DNA of 64,000 nt, taken from positions 186,001 to 250,000 of the forward strand of contig CAVSTF010000003.1 in NCBI GenBank assembly GCA_963730785.1, in the 5' to 3' direction. This document shows positions 8,261 through 17,655 of this stretch, in pieces. Made by a program: the position numbers and the translations under genes. The DNA comes from Bog-473 sp963730785. Lineage in GTDB: Bacteria; Actinomycetota; Acidimicrobiia; Acidimicrobiales; RAAP-2. Each line of letters opens with the position of its first letter. Position 1 is the first letter of the stretch. The notes under the pieces were generated by a model. It worked only from the letters and a program-made list of their open reading frames with translations, was not told where the DNA came from and did no database searches.

Positions 8261-8923
8261 TCAGCGTTGAATGAGTGAGGCCAGGGTGTTGATCTCGTCG
8301 GGACTGATCAGCACGGTGAGCTGGTCCCGCTCCATCAACCAACGGCGATTCCTCACGTGGAGGTCGTCCGTCGCGTCGTAGCGGTTGAGGAGCACCACCA
8401 GCGTGGCCCCGGTAGGTAACGTCGTCTGCAGGGCGGCGACCGACAGCCGCACCGAGTTGATGGTGCCCAAACCCGCATCGGCCACCAGGATCACTACGTC
8501 AGGTTGGAGCAGTTCCACCAGCGTGATGACGTCACCGTCGTCGGCCTGAGGGGAACGGACGCCGCCCGCGCTTTCGACCAATCCGACTGAGACGGCATCG
8601 GTCGGCCACGTCAGTTCAGCGCACAACTCCGGCACGGAGAACGCTGGCCGGCCCAGGACTTCGGCCGCCATGGGTGGCGCCATGGCCACCTCGTACCAGC
8701 GGGAGGTTGGGCAGACAGTCTCCGCAGACTCGCCGGTGGCGTGGCCGAGGACGGCAGCATCGAGTCCGGCCGGATCGTCAGAGGGTTCGAACGACTGGGC
8801 CAGCTTGCGGGCCGCCACCGTCACCCCTGCCGCACGAAGGGTGGCCAGGAGATGGGCCGACACCCATGTCTTGCCGATGTCGGTACCGGTGCCAGCTACC
8901 AGTACCAACCGTTCGGGGCGCAC
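8261..8923 (-). CDS. bioD: dethiobiotin synthetase
   Basis: ATP-dependent closure of the ureido ring: 7,8-diaminopelargonate plus CO2 gives dethiobiotin. The 220-residue protein begins MRPERLVLVAGTGTDIGKTW, with the P-loop GTGTDIGKT characteristic of BioD. VESAGGVRSPQ near 114-124 is the second nucleotide/substrate block. GTG 8923 lies three bases after the bioF stop, so it is the last gene of the bioA-bioF-bioD minus-strand operon. Length matches the family (about 220-230). Confidence 0.93.
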   Translation of the reverse strand: MRPERLVLVAGTGTDIGKTWVSAHLLATLRAAGVTVAARKLAQSFEPSDDPAGLDAAVLGHATGESAETVCPTSRWYEVAMAPPMAAEVLGRPAFSVPELCAELTWPTDAVSVGLVESAGGVRSPQADDGDVITLVELLQPDVVILVADAGLGTINSVRLSVAALQTTLPTGATLVVLLNRYDATDDLHVRNRRWLMERDQLTVLISPDEINTLASLIQR

Positions 8924-8926
8924 GGT

Positions 8927-10102
8927 TCAGATGCCTTGACGGGTCGACAGTGCGCCGACCAGGTGGTCGATCGTGGTGACCAGGTGATCCACCTGAACAT
9001 CGGTATGGGCCGCCGACAATGTGATGCGTAGGCGACTGGTGCCGGGAGGCACGGTGGGCGGTCGGATGGCGGGTACCCACAAGCCTTCATTGAGCAACTC
9101 GCCCGATGCGGCAATGGCCTTCGCTTCGCTGCCGAGGATCACGGGAACGATCGGACTCGGGTGATCGGGGCCGGCGACACGGGCCACCAATGCGCTCAAG
9201 TCGGCCATCAGCGCATCGCCCTCGGCCGAACGGACAATTCCCAGGGCCGCCAGGGCGGCCGCGGCGTCGGCCGGTGTGAGCGCGGTGGTGAAGATGTAGG
9301 AGCGAGCAAGGTTGATGAGAAGGTCGACCACCTCGCGTGAGGCGGCCACGAATCCACCCATGGCGCCGAGCGCCTTGGACAACGTGCCCATGCGAATCAG
9401 CATGAGGTCGGGGTCGTTGATGAGCGCGTCGGGGAGGTGGGGGCCGAGGATGGCGTGGGCTTCATCGAGCATGAGGATGGCGCCGTGCCGACGGCACAAG
9501 TGGGCAATCTCTTCCACTGGGGCCATGTCGCCATCCATGGAGAAGACCGTGTCGGTGATGACCATCGTCGGCGTCGCGGTCCGGCTAAATGTTTCGAGGA
9601 GTTCAGCGAGGTGGTCCACGTCGGCATGCCGGTAGATAGCCACGTCGGAGCGGGAGAGCCGGCAGCCCTCAATGATGCTGGCGTGGTTCAACTCGTCGGA
9701 CAGGATGCGCACGCCCGGGCCGCCGAGCACGCTGATGGTGCCGAGGTTGGCGGCGAAGCCGGTGGGGAAGCAGACGGCGGCCTCGGTGCCTTTCCAGGCC
9801 GCCAACTCCTCCTCCAATTGAGCATGCACGGGACGTGAGCCGGTCACCAGTCGTGAGGCACCGGCTCCGGTACCCCAGCGATCCAAGGCGACATGGGCGG
9901 CGGCAATCACGGTGGGGTGCATGCTCAGCCCGAGGTAGTCGTTGGAAGCGAATGACACCACCGATTCCCGGTTGAGTGTGCCGTGAGGGCCGAGGGCGTC
10001 GAACTCCTTGGGGGCACGCCAGCGGCCACCGTCGATGACGTGGTCGAGACGGGCTCGGGTGCGGTCAGCCCAGGCGCGGTGGCCCGGGGTGGATGGTGTC
10101 AT
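8927..10102 (-). CDS. bioF: 8-amino-7-oxononanoate synthase
   Basis: PLP-dependent decarboxylative condensation of pimeloyl-thioester with L-alanine. The 391-residue protein shows VSFASNDYLGLSMHP near 48-62, GTGAGASRLVTGS near 76-88, and LDEAHAILG near 205. The PLP lysine lies in TLSKALGAMGGF near 237-248. Its ATG overlaps the bioA stop as ATGA, indicating translational coupling, and bioD follows. A closely related 2-amino-3-ketobutyrate CoA ligase is excluded by the biotin operon context. Confidence 0.94.
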   Translation of the reverse strand: MTPSTPGHRAWADRTRARLDHVIDGGRWRAPKEFDALGPHGTLNRESVVSFASNDYLGLSMHPTVIAAAHVALDRWGTGAGASRLVTGSRPVHAQLEEELAAWKGTEAAVCFPTGFAANLGTISVLGGPGVRILSDELNHASIIEGCRLSRSDVAIYRHADVDHLAELLETFSRTATPTMVITDTVFSMDGDMAPVEEIAHLCRRHGAILMLDEAHAILGPHLPDALINDPDLMLIRMGTLSKALGAMGGFVAASREVVDLLINLARSYIFTTALTPADAAAALAALGIVRSAEGDALMADLSALVARVAGPDHPSPIVPVILGSEAKAIAASGELLNEGLWVPAIRPPTVPPGTSRLRITLSAAHTDVQVDHLVTTIDHLVGALSTRQGI

Positions 10103-11388
10103 TCCGCGACGAGTTCGGACAAGGCGGCATCGAGCGCATGCACAATGCGGCTGATCTCCTCCGCCGTCGTGGTCAGCGGCGGCATGATCACCACCACATC
10201 GCCCAGCGGCCGCAGGAGGACGCCACGCCGGACGGCGCCGGCGCAGGCCTGGCGTCCCCAGCGCAGACCCGGCCCGGGAGGGGCTAACTCGACACCGACC
10301 ATCAGGCCGCGCTGGCGTACTTCGGCCACTTCCGGACGAACCGCGATGCGCTCGGCCAAGAGTGCGGCCAGTTGGGCGCTGCGAGCTTGGACATTGGCCA
10401 GCACGTCCCCGGCGTCAATGAGCCGCAGGTGTTCGAGCGCCACGGCCGCCGCCAGGGCGTTGCCGCCGTAGGAGTGGCCGTGAAAGAAGGTCTGTGGACT
10501 GAGATCGGGACCGAGGAACGCATCGAAGACCTCGCCCGAGGCAACGGTGGCCGACATGGCCAGGTAGCCACCGGTGATGCCCTTGCCGACGCACATGAGG
10601 TCGGGCCGTATGCCGCACTGCTCCGAGGCGAACAGGGTTCCGGTCCGACCGAAGCCGGTGGCCACCTCGTCGCAGATGAGCAAGACGCCGGCGGTGCGGC
10701 AGGCCGCACCCAACCGGCGAACATCATCGGCTTGTGCACACAACATGCCCGACGCTCCCTGCACCAAGGGCTCAATCACCACGGCAGCCAACGTCTCGGC
10801 GTTGGCCTCTATGGCGGCGATCGCCTTATCGGTCCAGCCGGGATCGGCGTAGCCGGGGGTGCGCACGACCGGGAAACACAACGGTGCAAAGGCGGCGCTG
10901 AAGACACCGCCGTCGCCCAGCGAGAGCGATCCGATGGTGTCGCCGTGGTAGGCGTCACCCAATGCGAGGAAGGCAGTTCGCTCCGTCACGCCGCGGTTGA
11001 TCCAGTACTGAAAGGCGATCTTCAGCGCTTGCTCGACCGCCACCGCTCCATCAGCGGCGAACAGGAAATGCGGGTCGTCGACCGGCACCACCTGGGCCAG
11101 GGCCTCGGCCAACTCGACCACCACTGTGTTCCCGTTGCCGAGCATGGTGGAGTGGGCGACTTTGCCGGCCTGCTCGACCAGGGCGGCGTTGAGCTCGGGT
11201 ACGCAATGGCCCAGCGTGTTGACCCAGAGAGACGAGATGGCATCGAGGTAGCGCTTGCCGTCAACATCGATCAGCTCGCGTCCTTCGGCTCGGTCGACCA
11301 CCAGTGGGGCATTGTCGGCGTAGACCGACATTTGGGTGAACCCGTGCCAGACGACGGCGGCATCTCTCTCAACCCATTGGTCGCTCAT
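10099..11388 (-). CDS. bioA: adenosylmethionine-8-amino-7-oxononanoate aminotransferase
   Basis: PLP aminotransferase that uses S-adenosylmethionine as amino donor to make 7,8-diaminopelargonate. From ATG 11388 the protein has 429 residues, the family norm. Motifs include YLDAISSLWVNTLGH near 45-59, LICDEVATGFGRTG near 235-248 and PDLMCVGKGITGGYL with the PLP Lys near 270. GGAG eight bases upstream supports this start; the longer frame to 11499 would overlap the channel gene. It is the first gene of the bio operon. No bioB or bioW/bioC/bioH is in the window. Confidence 0.94.
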   Translation of the reverse strand: MSDQWVERDAAVVWHGFTQMSVYADNAPLVVDRAEGRELIDVDGKRYLDAISSLWVNTLGHCVPELNAALVEQAGKVAHSTMLGNGNTVVVELAEALAQVVPVDDPHFLFAADGAVAVEQALKIAFQYWINRGVTERTAFLALGDAYHGDTIGSLSLGDGGVFSAAFAPLCFPVVRTPGYADPGWTDKAIAAIEANAETLAAVVIEPLVQGASGMLCAQADDVRRLGAACRTAGVLLICDEVATGFGRTGTLFASEQCGIRPDLMCVGKGITGGYLAMSATVASGEVFDAFLGPDLSPQTFFHGHSYGGNALAAAVALEHLRLIDAGDVLANVQARSAQLAALLAERIAVRPEVAEVRQRGLMVGVELAPPGPGLRWGRQACAGAVRRGVLLRPLGDVVVIMPPLTTTAEEISRIVHALDAALSELVAE

Positions 11389-11440
11389 CCCCTGATTCTC
11401 CGATACCTGGCCCCACGGGTCCAACACGGGAGAAAAAAGG

Positions 11441-13246
11441 TCAAGCGGTTGGTCCCACCGGGTCATCGGCAGCCGGTTGCTGGTCCCGGCGCAGGACACG
11501 AATCAGCTCGTCATAGGGGCCCAACATGTAGGCCTCGTCCCCCCCGGCGAAACGGGTGCCCCGTCGGGGTGGATGTTCGAGCTGACCCTGGGCGTCCGCC
11601 CGCTGAATGGCCACCACCCGGGTATTGGCTGACAAGTCCTGCATGGCCAGACCCCGCAGACCCCCGTTGGGGGCAATGGTCGTCCGTCCGACGAGGAATG
11701 GTTGTTGATCGACATAGAAGGTGCTCAGCACATCCAGGCCGAGGGCGGCGCCGACGAACCAAGGAGCGGCCAGTTCGGAGGTGGACCGCACATGGCGGAA
11801 GCCAAAGCTTCGTTCCATCATTTGGGCCAGGTTGCGATCGAAGACCCGCAGGACAACCGGTACGTCGTCCCAACGGTCGCCCAACGTTTCTCGAACCGCC
11901 AGCCCGGACTCAATGTTGGTGAAGTCGGAGCTGGTCAAGACGGCCACCGCGGCGGCGTCGGACAGGTTCACCGTCTTATGGGTTTGGAACTGGGTGGAGT
12001 CGGCGATGACCACCGGGACGCCCAAGGCCCGGGCCCGGGCCAGGTAGCGGTTGCGTTCGTCTCGTTCCACCACCACGACCCGCTGTCCGAGCGCCACCAG
12101 CTCTTCCATCACACTGACACCGACGGCGCCGAGCCCGATGACCACGATGTGACCCGACATTCCGGGCACTCTCCCGCGACCGAGCGATTGCTCAATGCGG
12201 CGACTGACCAAAATGTTGGTGAACAAGGCAAAGGCAGTGGAGACGAGCGACACGCCGAGCACAATGAGGAGGATGGCGAAAATCCGTAGAGCCGGGCTCT
12301 GGGCGGCAAACGAGAAGTCACCAAACCCGACCGTGGCCACCGTCTCGACCGTGAAGTAGAGCGAGTTCAGCAGGGACATGTGTCCGTGGGCGGGCGTCAT
12401 TCGATAGCTGAAATGCAGGATGACGGTCGACGCCACGAGCAATGCCAGCAGGCCGGCCAGCACCAGGAGGAATGGTTTGCTGCTGTTCTCCCAGGCACCT
12501 CGAAGACGGCGCCGCCAGCGAACGAGCCGAGCCAACGACCCTTGGGTCGTGCTCTTTTCAAAGTCGGGGTCGATGCCGCCTCGTATGAGATCGTCGACGG
12601 TCCCGAGCACAGCGGCCCGATCGCCCGGAGAGGCCGGATGATCCCGACCCGGACAAAGGGCCATTGGCGAACCGTCTCCCGGCATCACGGCGACGGGTAC
12701 CAGATGTCCGAAATGGCCGCGCAAGGTGTCGTGTTGATCAGCCGATGCGTTGATCTCGGTCTCGACGACCACAAACTTCACGCCACCCAAATTCAGTTCA
12801 TGCCATGGTCGGCCCAAGCACGCCTCGACGAACGACGGCGCCGCCAATCGGGCCGTGTCGAGCACGCTGCCGGCGCCGGTGACTCGCCCGAGTTCGCGAC
12901 CCACCGAAGGGTTGGCCATTTGGACCACAATCCGGACATCGGGGCGTAAGTCGTGGACCCGCAAGGCGGTCTCGAGGGTCAGGACCTCGTTGTCATCGAC
13001 ACAGATAACCGCCCGGGCATTTTCGATGCCAGCTTCCAGCAGGCCACCTCCCAACTGGGCGCTCTGTCGGATATGCGGTACGCCCCAGCTCTCGACCAGG
13101 GCCGCCAACCGTTTGTCCGGCTCGTCGTCGACTACCACAACCGGGATGTCACTCAAGTGGAGTTGCTCCACCGTGCGGAGGCCGACACCCTTGAGGCCAC
13201 AGACGATGACGTGCCCTCCGTCGCGCCAGGCGGTGTCCATTTCCAC
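11441..13246 (-). CDS. potassium channel with N- and C-terminal RCK (TrkA-N) domains
   Basis: Membrane K+ channel subunit of 601 residues. The N-terminal Rossmann RCK domain begins HVIVCGLKGVG near residue 12. Two membrane helices follow near 253-272 (FLLVLAGLLALLVASTVILH) and 320-345, enclosing a pore loop with the selectivity filter TVGFGD. A second RCK domain begins HIVVIGLGAVG near 366, and a TrkA-C-like tail ends the protein. The filter has Phe for the usual Tyr, which is tolerated in several K+ channels. Most prokaryotic RCK channels have only C-terminal domains, so this sandwich order is less common. It lies 52 bases upstream of bioA in the same direction but is probably functionally unrelated. 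Confidence 0.9.
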   Translation of the reverse strand: MEMDTAWRDGGHVIVCGLKGVGLRTVEQLHLSDIPVVVVDDEPDKRLAALVESWGVPHIRQSAQLGGGLLEAGIENARAVICVDDNEVLTLETALRVHDLRPDVRIVVQMANPSVGRELGRVTGAGSVLDTARLAAPSFVEACLGRPWHELNLGGVKFVVVETEINASADQHDTLRGHFGHLVPVAVMPGDGSPMALCPGRDHPASPGDRAAVLGTVDDLIRGGIDPDFEKSTTQGSLARLVRWRRRLRGAWENSSKPFLLVLAGLLALLVASTVILHFSYRMTPAHGHMSLLNSLYFTVETVATVGFGDFSFAAQSPALRIFAILLIVLGVSLVSTAFALFTNILVSRRIEQSLGRGRVPGMSGHIVVIGLGAVGVSVMEELVALGQRVVVVERDERNRYLARARALGVPVVIADSTQFQTHKTVNLSDAAAVAVLTSSDFTNIESGLAVRETLGDRWDDVPVVLRVFDRNLAQMMERSFGFRHVRSTSELAAPWFVGAALGLDVLSTFYVDQQPFLVGRTTIAPNGGLRGLAMQDLSANTRVVAIQRADAQGQLEHPPRRGTRFAGGDEAYMLGPYDELIRVLRRDQQPAADDPVGPTA

Positions 13247-13312
13247 CGGGCCATGGTGCCAACGCCATTGGTCCAGAAGATTGCCGGACCATGAATTGTG
13301 CGCTGCGCTGCC

Positions 13313-13343
13313 TTGACCGGTCTCGGGAGCACTCGCGTAAGCT
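13313..13343 (+). promoter_or_regulatory. possible promoter of the secreted glycoside hydrolase
   Basis: TTGACC at 13313-13318 and TAAGCT at 13338-13343 with a 19-base spacer, 70 bases upstream of the ATG at 13414. A short inverted repeat TTCTCT-TGGC-AGAGAA (13360-13375) lies between this and the start. Spacing is longer than optimal, so this is a weak call. Confidence 0.25.
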
Positions 13344-13413
13344 TCGACCGTCGGGAGTGTTCTCTTGGCAGAGAAAACGTCCCTTTCCGCACTGAGCCAG
13401 GCCGGGAGATCAC

Positions 13414-15376
13414 ATGCGCACCCGAAACCGCCCGCCGGAAATGCGCAGGCCAGCGCGTCGTTCGTCAGCTCGACTCCAGATTGGTCGCCTGGCCAAGGTC
13501 ATGTTCGCTCTGAGTGCCCTGGCCGCAGTGGTCGTTCCCACCTTGGCTGCATCAGCTCCAGCGTCCGCCGGCTCGCTTTCTGGTAGCGGGCTGGGACCTG
13601 TCCTGGACTCTTTGCTCGGGGGCGCGCTGCCCGGATTGGATCCGGCCACCTCATCGGCTTCGGCCCAGGCCACGGTTCCGTTGAATTTTCCCGTGGTAGC
13701 CCCGGCTGGTCAGCGTCCCGGAGCACCCACTGACGTAACGGTCCGGCAGGCTGGCGCGCTGCCCGATGTCGTCGTGAGCTGGAAGAACCCGGTGGGCGGC
13801 GCGGCGAGCACCGGGGCGGTGGTCCAGCTGAAGCAGGTAGTGAACACCACGCTCGAGTCAGCAACCCAGGTCGCCTGCGGCTCGTGCACCACGGTCACCC
13901 TGCGCGGTCTGGGGTTCGGCGACACCTATCAGGCCAATGTCATCTCGACTGCCCCCTCTGGGCTGGGCACGGGCGTGACGTCGGCCCCAATCACGTTGTC
14001 GACGGGGTGCCCCGTCGCCGCCTGCGTCAACTTCAACGCCACTCAATCGATCGCTCCAGCCAACAACGCCTATTCCGGAGTGCTTGATTCGCTGTATTCG
14101 TTCGGAAACGATCAGTCCGATGGCACTTCGCTTGGGATGAGCTTGTTCCGGGGCGCGCCAATTCTCCTCGAGTCCGACCACCTACGACTGGTCGAGTTTC
14201 AACGTGGCCAAGGCCGACGGAGCCAAGACGATGGTCAACCTGGGTGCCGAATGGCTGAACGCCTACAACAATGCGCCACCCCTACCCTGGACGAACTGGT
14301 CCGTGTATTCGAGTTTCATCACCACCACGGTGAAAAACATGGAGGCCAGCGGGCACCAGGTTGACTACTGGGAGGTCTACAACGAGCCGGGTGGCGACAA
14401 CGCCGACCTAGGCCCAAACAGTTTCGGCTCCGAGACGCCGCAGTTGCTGCTGCAGGAATTCCAAGTGGCCTACCGGGCCATCAAGGCGGCCGATCCGGCA
14501 GCCAAAGTGGTTGGCCCCGACCTACCTTTCTGGACCGACTACCCCGGACAGTGGGGGTCCGGATACCACGGGTTCGACATGGCCACCTTCTTGTCGTTTG
14601 CCGCCGCCAACAACATTCAGTTGGCCGCGTTGACCTGGCACGAGATCAGCGACAACGCAGGACCAAACCCGGAAAACGACACGCTCTCGCCGGCCAACAT
14701 CATTAGTGACGTGAACGAAGCGCGTGCACTACTGGCGCAACACCCATCATTGGGCCAGCCGCAGATCATCATTGACGAATATGGCGCGCCGGAAGTGCAG
14801 AAGATTCCTGGCTGGGACGTCGAATACCTGGCTGCACTGACCAATGCCGGGGTAACGCTGGCCAGTCGATCTTGTTGGGACGGCGACTGCTTCCTGCCCG
14901 ATCTCGATGGATTGCTTCTCCCGGATGGCACCACACCGTTGCCAGACTTCTTTGATCGGTTGGTATATGCCTCGATGTCGGGAAACATGGTGGCTACCAA
15001 TTCCAGCAGCGACACCGTCGCCGCGCTCGGCTCGTACAACAGCAAGAACAACACAGTCGTGGGTCTCATTGGTCGGGGGGTGGGTTGTATGCAAAACCTG
15101 TTCCTGTGTCCCTGGGGTTTTCTTGACGCCGCCAACGCACCCGCGACTGAGGTGAACGTTGCCATGACCGTTCCCTGGAGTTCGGGCGCAGCCACTGTGG
15201 TCTTGAGCCGCATTGCGGGCACGTTGCCCGAGTTCGGAGCCGGTGCGCCCACAACCCAGTCGATCCCGGTGGCCGTGGCTCCAGCAGGAGCGAACAAGGG
15301 CACGATCACGTTCACCATTCCTGATTTTGCCGACGGGGACGCCTACGGTGTCGACGTGACCCGCGTTTCCTCTTGA
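13414..15376 (+). CDS. secreted glycoside hydrolase (clan A, GH39-like) with fibronectin III domain; frame-disrupted
   Basis: Extracellular polysaccharide-active enzyme. A Sec signal peptide spans residues 1-52 (basic start, hydrophobic VMFALSALAAVVVPTLA, ASA cleavage region). A fibronectin type III domain follows at about 104-192. The catalytic TIM barrel carries EVYNEPGG, the acid/base Asn-Glu pair of clan A, and IIIDEYGAPE with the likely nucleophile Glu. The frame changes near 14150-14160: residues up to MSLFRGA are in the first frame, while QFSSSPTTYDWSSFNVAK onward is in the next. Removing one base restores a single protein of about 650 residues. Gene finders would split it into 13414-14364 and 14204-15376. 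The exact GH family is uncertain. Confidence 0.8.
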
Positions 15377-15436
15377 CTCCGGAGGTAGGTACGGGCTTTA
15401 CCGTGCTCTCAAACGAACAAGGGAGACGTGAACGCA

Positions 15437-15766
15437 ATGACCAATGGAACTTTGGAGCTGTCGGCCGCAACGTTTGATGAGGTGGTGCTGACCCAGTCGG
15501 TGCCGGTGCTGGTGGAGTTCTGGGCCGAATGGTGCCCACCGTGCAAGGTGCTCGGCCCGGTACTTCATTCGATCGCCGACGACTATGCCGACCGCCTTCG
15601 GGTGTACCAGATCAACTCCGACGAGCAGACTGAGCTGGCGCGCCGGTTCAACGTTATGAGTGTGCCCACCATGTTGATCTTCAACGAAGGCGTGCTGGTC
15701 GGTCGCCTAGTTGGGTCGCGAAGTCGGGCCCGCCTGCTGCAAGAACTCTCCGACTATCTCACGTAA
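15437..15766 (+). CDS. thioredoxin-fold protein with WCPPC active site
   Basis: Cytoplasmic dithiol-disulfide oxidoreductase of 109 residues. The motif FWAEWCPPCK is near 29-38, the cis-Pro block SVPTMLIFN near 71-79 and the C-terminal helix ends the fold. The CPPC dipeptide replaces the usual CGPC of thioredoxin, which normally shifts the redox potential. I choose ATG 15437 because AGGGAG lies about 11 bases upstream; GTG 15428 is in frame but too close to that site. It converges with the MerR regulator, one base apart. Confidence 0.9.
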   Translation: MTNGTLELSAATFDEVVLTQSVPVLVEFWAEWCPPCKVLGPVLHSIADDYADRLRVYQINSDEQTELARRFNVMSVPTMLIFNEGVLVGRLVGSRSRARLLQELSDYLT

Positions 15767-15767
15767 T

Positions 15768-16160
15768 TCACGTCGCGACCCGAAGGGCAGTGCAGTCCTC
15801 GTTGTCGGGGTCGGCGCAGACGTCGATCAGTCGCGCCAGGCGCTCCTGGGTGGCTACCAATGCAGCCTGTTGACGACGGAGGTCGTCCATTTTCGACTGG
15901 GCCAACTCGAGGATCGGTGGGGTGGCGCCGTCGGTGGCGGGACCGATCAGGGCGGCAACTTCCGACAGAGTGAAGCCCAGGCGCTTGGCCCGGGCCACCA
16001 AGAGGAGGCGGGAGAGGTCGTCATCGCTGTAGCGGCGATAGCCGTCCCCGCTGCGAGGTCGAGGAGGCTGGCGGAGCAGTCCTCGTCGCTCGTAGTAGCG
16101 GATGGTCTCGACGTTGACGCCTGCCGCAGCGGCGAGCTGCCCAATGGTTCGTGAATCCAT
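15768..16160 (-). CDS. MerR family transcriptional regulator
   Basis: Activator that untwists an overlong-spaced promoter. The N-terminal winged helix reads TIGQLAAAAGVNVETIRYYE then a GYRRY wing. The dimerisation helix is near 80-112 and the C-terminal loop CADPDNEDC has the Cys-x7-Cys spacing of metal-sensing MerR proteins. The third Cys found in mercury-sensing MerR at the start of the dimerisation helix is absent (DGATPPILEL here). The start is ATG 16160, immediately beside the promoter, so the transcript is probably leaderless. Metal or redox ligand is unknown. Confidence 0.92.
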   Translation of the reverse strand: MDSRTIGQLAAAAGVNVETIRYYERRGLLRQPPRPRSGDGYRRYSDDDLSRLLLVARAKRLGFTLSEVAALIGPATDGATPPILELAQSKMDDLRRQQAALVATQERLARLIDVCADPDNEDCTALRVAT

Positions 16161-16167
16161 GATCCGA

Positions 16168-16198
16168 GGGTATGCGCCGTACCGGGGTACGGGGTCAA
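16168..16198 (-). promoter_or_regulatory. MerR-type promoter/operator
   Basis: On the minus strand: TTGACC (-35, 16198-16193), a 19-base spacer containing the dyad CCGTACC-CC-GGTACGG (16177-16192, seven-base perfect arms), then ATACCC (-10, 16173-16168). The 19-base spacing and the dyad inside it match the established MerR promoter form. The transcript would begin at or next to the ATG at 16160. Confidence 0.75.
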
Positions 16199-16304
16199 GC
16201 GGTCATGAACGGCTGCGCTGGCGAGAGCTCACCGATGTCCGAATTTCGGGGCTGAACTGCCGGCCCCCTGGTCCACGCCGCCGCCGCCGTGAGATGATTT
16301 CGAA

Positions 16305-17147
16305 GTGCCCGTCCAACACCTCCCTTCTAACGCCACTCCAGAAGAGGTGGCAGCGATCGTTGCATCCGAAGGAGCCGCGATCGTCGACCGCCTGGCCCCA
16401 GCCGAACTCATGGATCGGATTGCCACCGAGCTTGAGCCGTATCTGGCGGTCACGCCGACCGGGCCCGATGACTTCAGTGGCACCAATACCCGCCGGACCG
16501 GGTCCCTCATTGCCCGTTCGCCGGCGAGCCGGGAACTGATTCAACATCCCACGGCGTTGGGCGCCACCGGCCTCTTTCTCGGACACGCGACCAACTACCA
16601 ATTACATCTGACTCAGGCCATCGCCATTGGTGGCGGGCAGGGAGCCCAGCCGATCCACCGCGATCAGTGGGCCTTTGATTTCTTTCCGTTTCCCAAGGGC
16701 TATGAAGTCCAGTGCAACACCATTTGGGCCATGACCGATTTCACTGAGGAGAATGGGGCAACCCGAATCGTTGTCGGCAGCAATCACGCCGAAGACGGGG
16801 TCGTGTATCAGCCGTCCGATACTGAACCGGCGGAGATGGAGCGTGGCTCCGCCCTCTTCTATTCGGGCAGCGTGTACCACGGAGGTGGGGCCAACCGCAC
16901 CGAGACGCCGCGGATCGGGCTGAACATCACCTACAACGTGGCCTGGCTGCGCCAAGAAGAAAACCAGTACCTCTCGGTGCCCCGCGAAGTGGCCGAGACG
17001 CTGCCCATCGATCTGTTGCGACTGATGGGGTATGACCGCGGCGCCTATGCCCTGGGCTACATCGACGATCTGCGCGACCCCATTGAGGCGGTCCGGTCGG
17101 GCGTGGGGACGGTCGGCTTCGGCAACACCGCAATCAAGACCGGGTGA
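16305..17147 (+). CDS. phytanoyl-CoA dioxygenase (PhyH) family protein
   Basis: Fe(II)/2-oxoglutarate-dependent dioxygenase of 280 residues. The iron facial triad is visible as IHRDQW (His and Asp near 118-120) and SVYHGGG (distal His near 192). The 2-oxoglutarate-binding Arg lies about ten residues later in ETPRIGLN. The start is GTG 16305; no stronger alternative is in frame. A GNAT gene and a crotonase gene follow closely on the same strand. The natural substrate cannot be predicted within this broad family. Confidence 0.88.
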   Translation: MPVQHLPSNATPEEVAAIVASEGAAIVDRLAPAELMDRIATELEPYLAVTPTGPDDFSGTNTRRTGSLIARSPASRELIQHPTALGATGLFLGHATNYQLHLTQAIAIGGGQGAQPIHRDQWAFDFFPFPKGYEVQCNTIWAMTDFTEENGATRIVVGSNHAEDGVVYQPSDTEPAEMERGSALFYSGSVYHGGGANRTETPRIGLNITYNVAWLRQEENQYLSVPREVAETLPIDLLRLMGYDRGAYALGYIDDLRDPIEAVRSGVGTVGFGNTAIKTG

Positions 17148-17169
17148 ACCTCGCACACCGGGTCGCGCC

Positions 17170-17655
17170 ATGACGATAGACATCCGGCCGGCGACGACCG
17201 AAGATCACGATGAGATTTTCACTGCCTTCGCCGACATCGTGGATGCACTTGAAGGATTTCCTCAGGCCCCTCCACTGATACGGCCCGAGTTCGATGACTA
17301 TTGGATCGATCATTCGTCGGGCGTCTGGGTGGCCACGTTGCAATCGAAGTTTGCCGGGGCGTACTACCTGAAGCCGAATTTCGTCGGTCGGGGCGCCCAT
17401 ATTGCCAACGCCGGCTACTTCGTGACTGCAGCCCAGCGCGGCCAGGGCATTGGTCGACTGATGGTGGAACACTCGTTTGGGTCAGCGCGCCAAAGTGGTT
17501 TCGACGCCATGCAGTTCAACCTGGTCTTTGCTTCGAATCCGGCGCGTGCGATGTACGAGCGCCTGGGCTTTGCAGAGATTGGAAGAGTCCCCGCAGCAGT
17601 TGATGGGGAAGACGCAGTGATCTACTGGCGAAGTCTGACGGAGGAGTCAACATGA
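17170..17655 (+). CDS. GNAT family N-acetyltransferase
   Basis: Acetyl-CoA-dependent N-acyltransferase of 161 residues. The acetyl-CoA-binding motif A reads VTAAQRGQGIGRLMVEH near 89-105. The C-terminal ARAMYERLGFAEIGRVP is the usual motif B end. ATG 17170 lies 22 bases after the PhyH stop. Its stop overlaps the next ATG as ATGA, so it is co-translated with the crotonase gene. The amine substrate is unknown. Confidence 0.88.
   Translation: MTIDIRPATTEDHDEIFTAFADIVDALEGFPQAPPLIRPEFDDYWIDHSSGVWVATLQSKFAGAYYLKPNFVGRGAHIANAGYFVTAAQRGQGIGRLMVEHSFGSARQSGFDAMQFNLVFASNPARAMYERLGFAEIGRVPAAVDGEDAVIYWRSLTEEST

Noticed and set aside
10372..11922. 516-residue open frame antisense to bioA and the potassium channel
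   Set aside because: No recognisable domain; the opposite strand carries clear bioA motifs in the same stretch.
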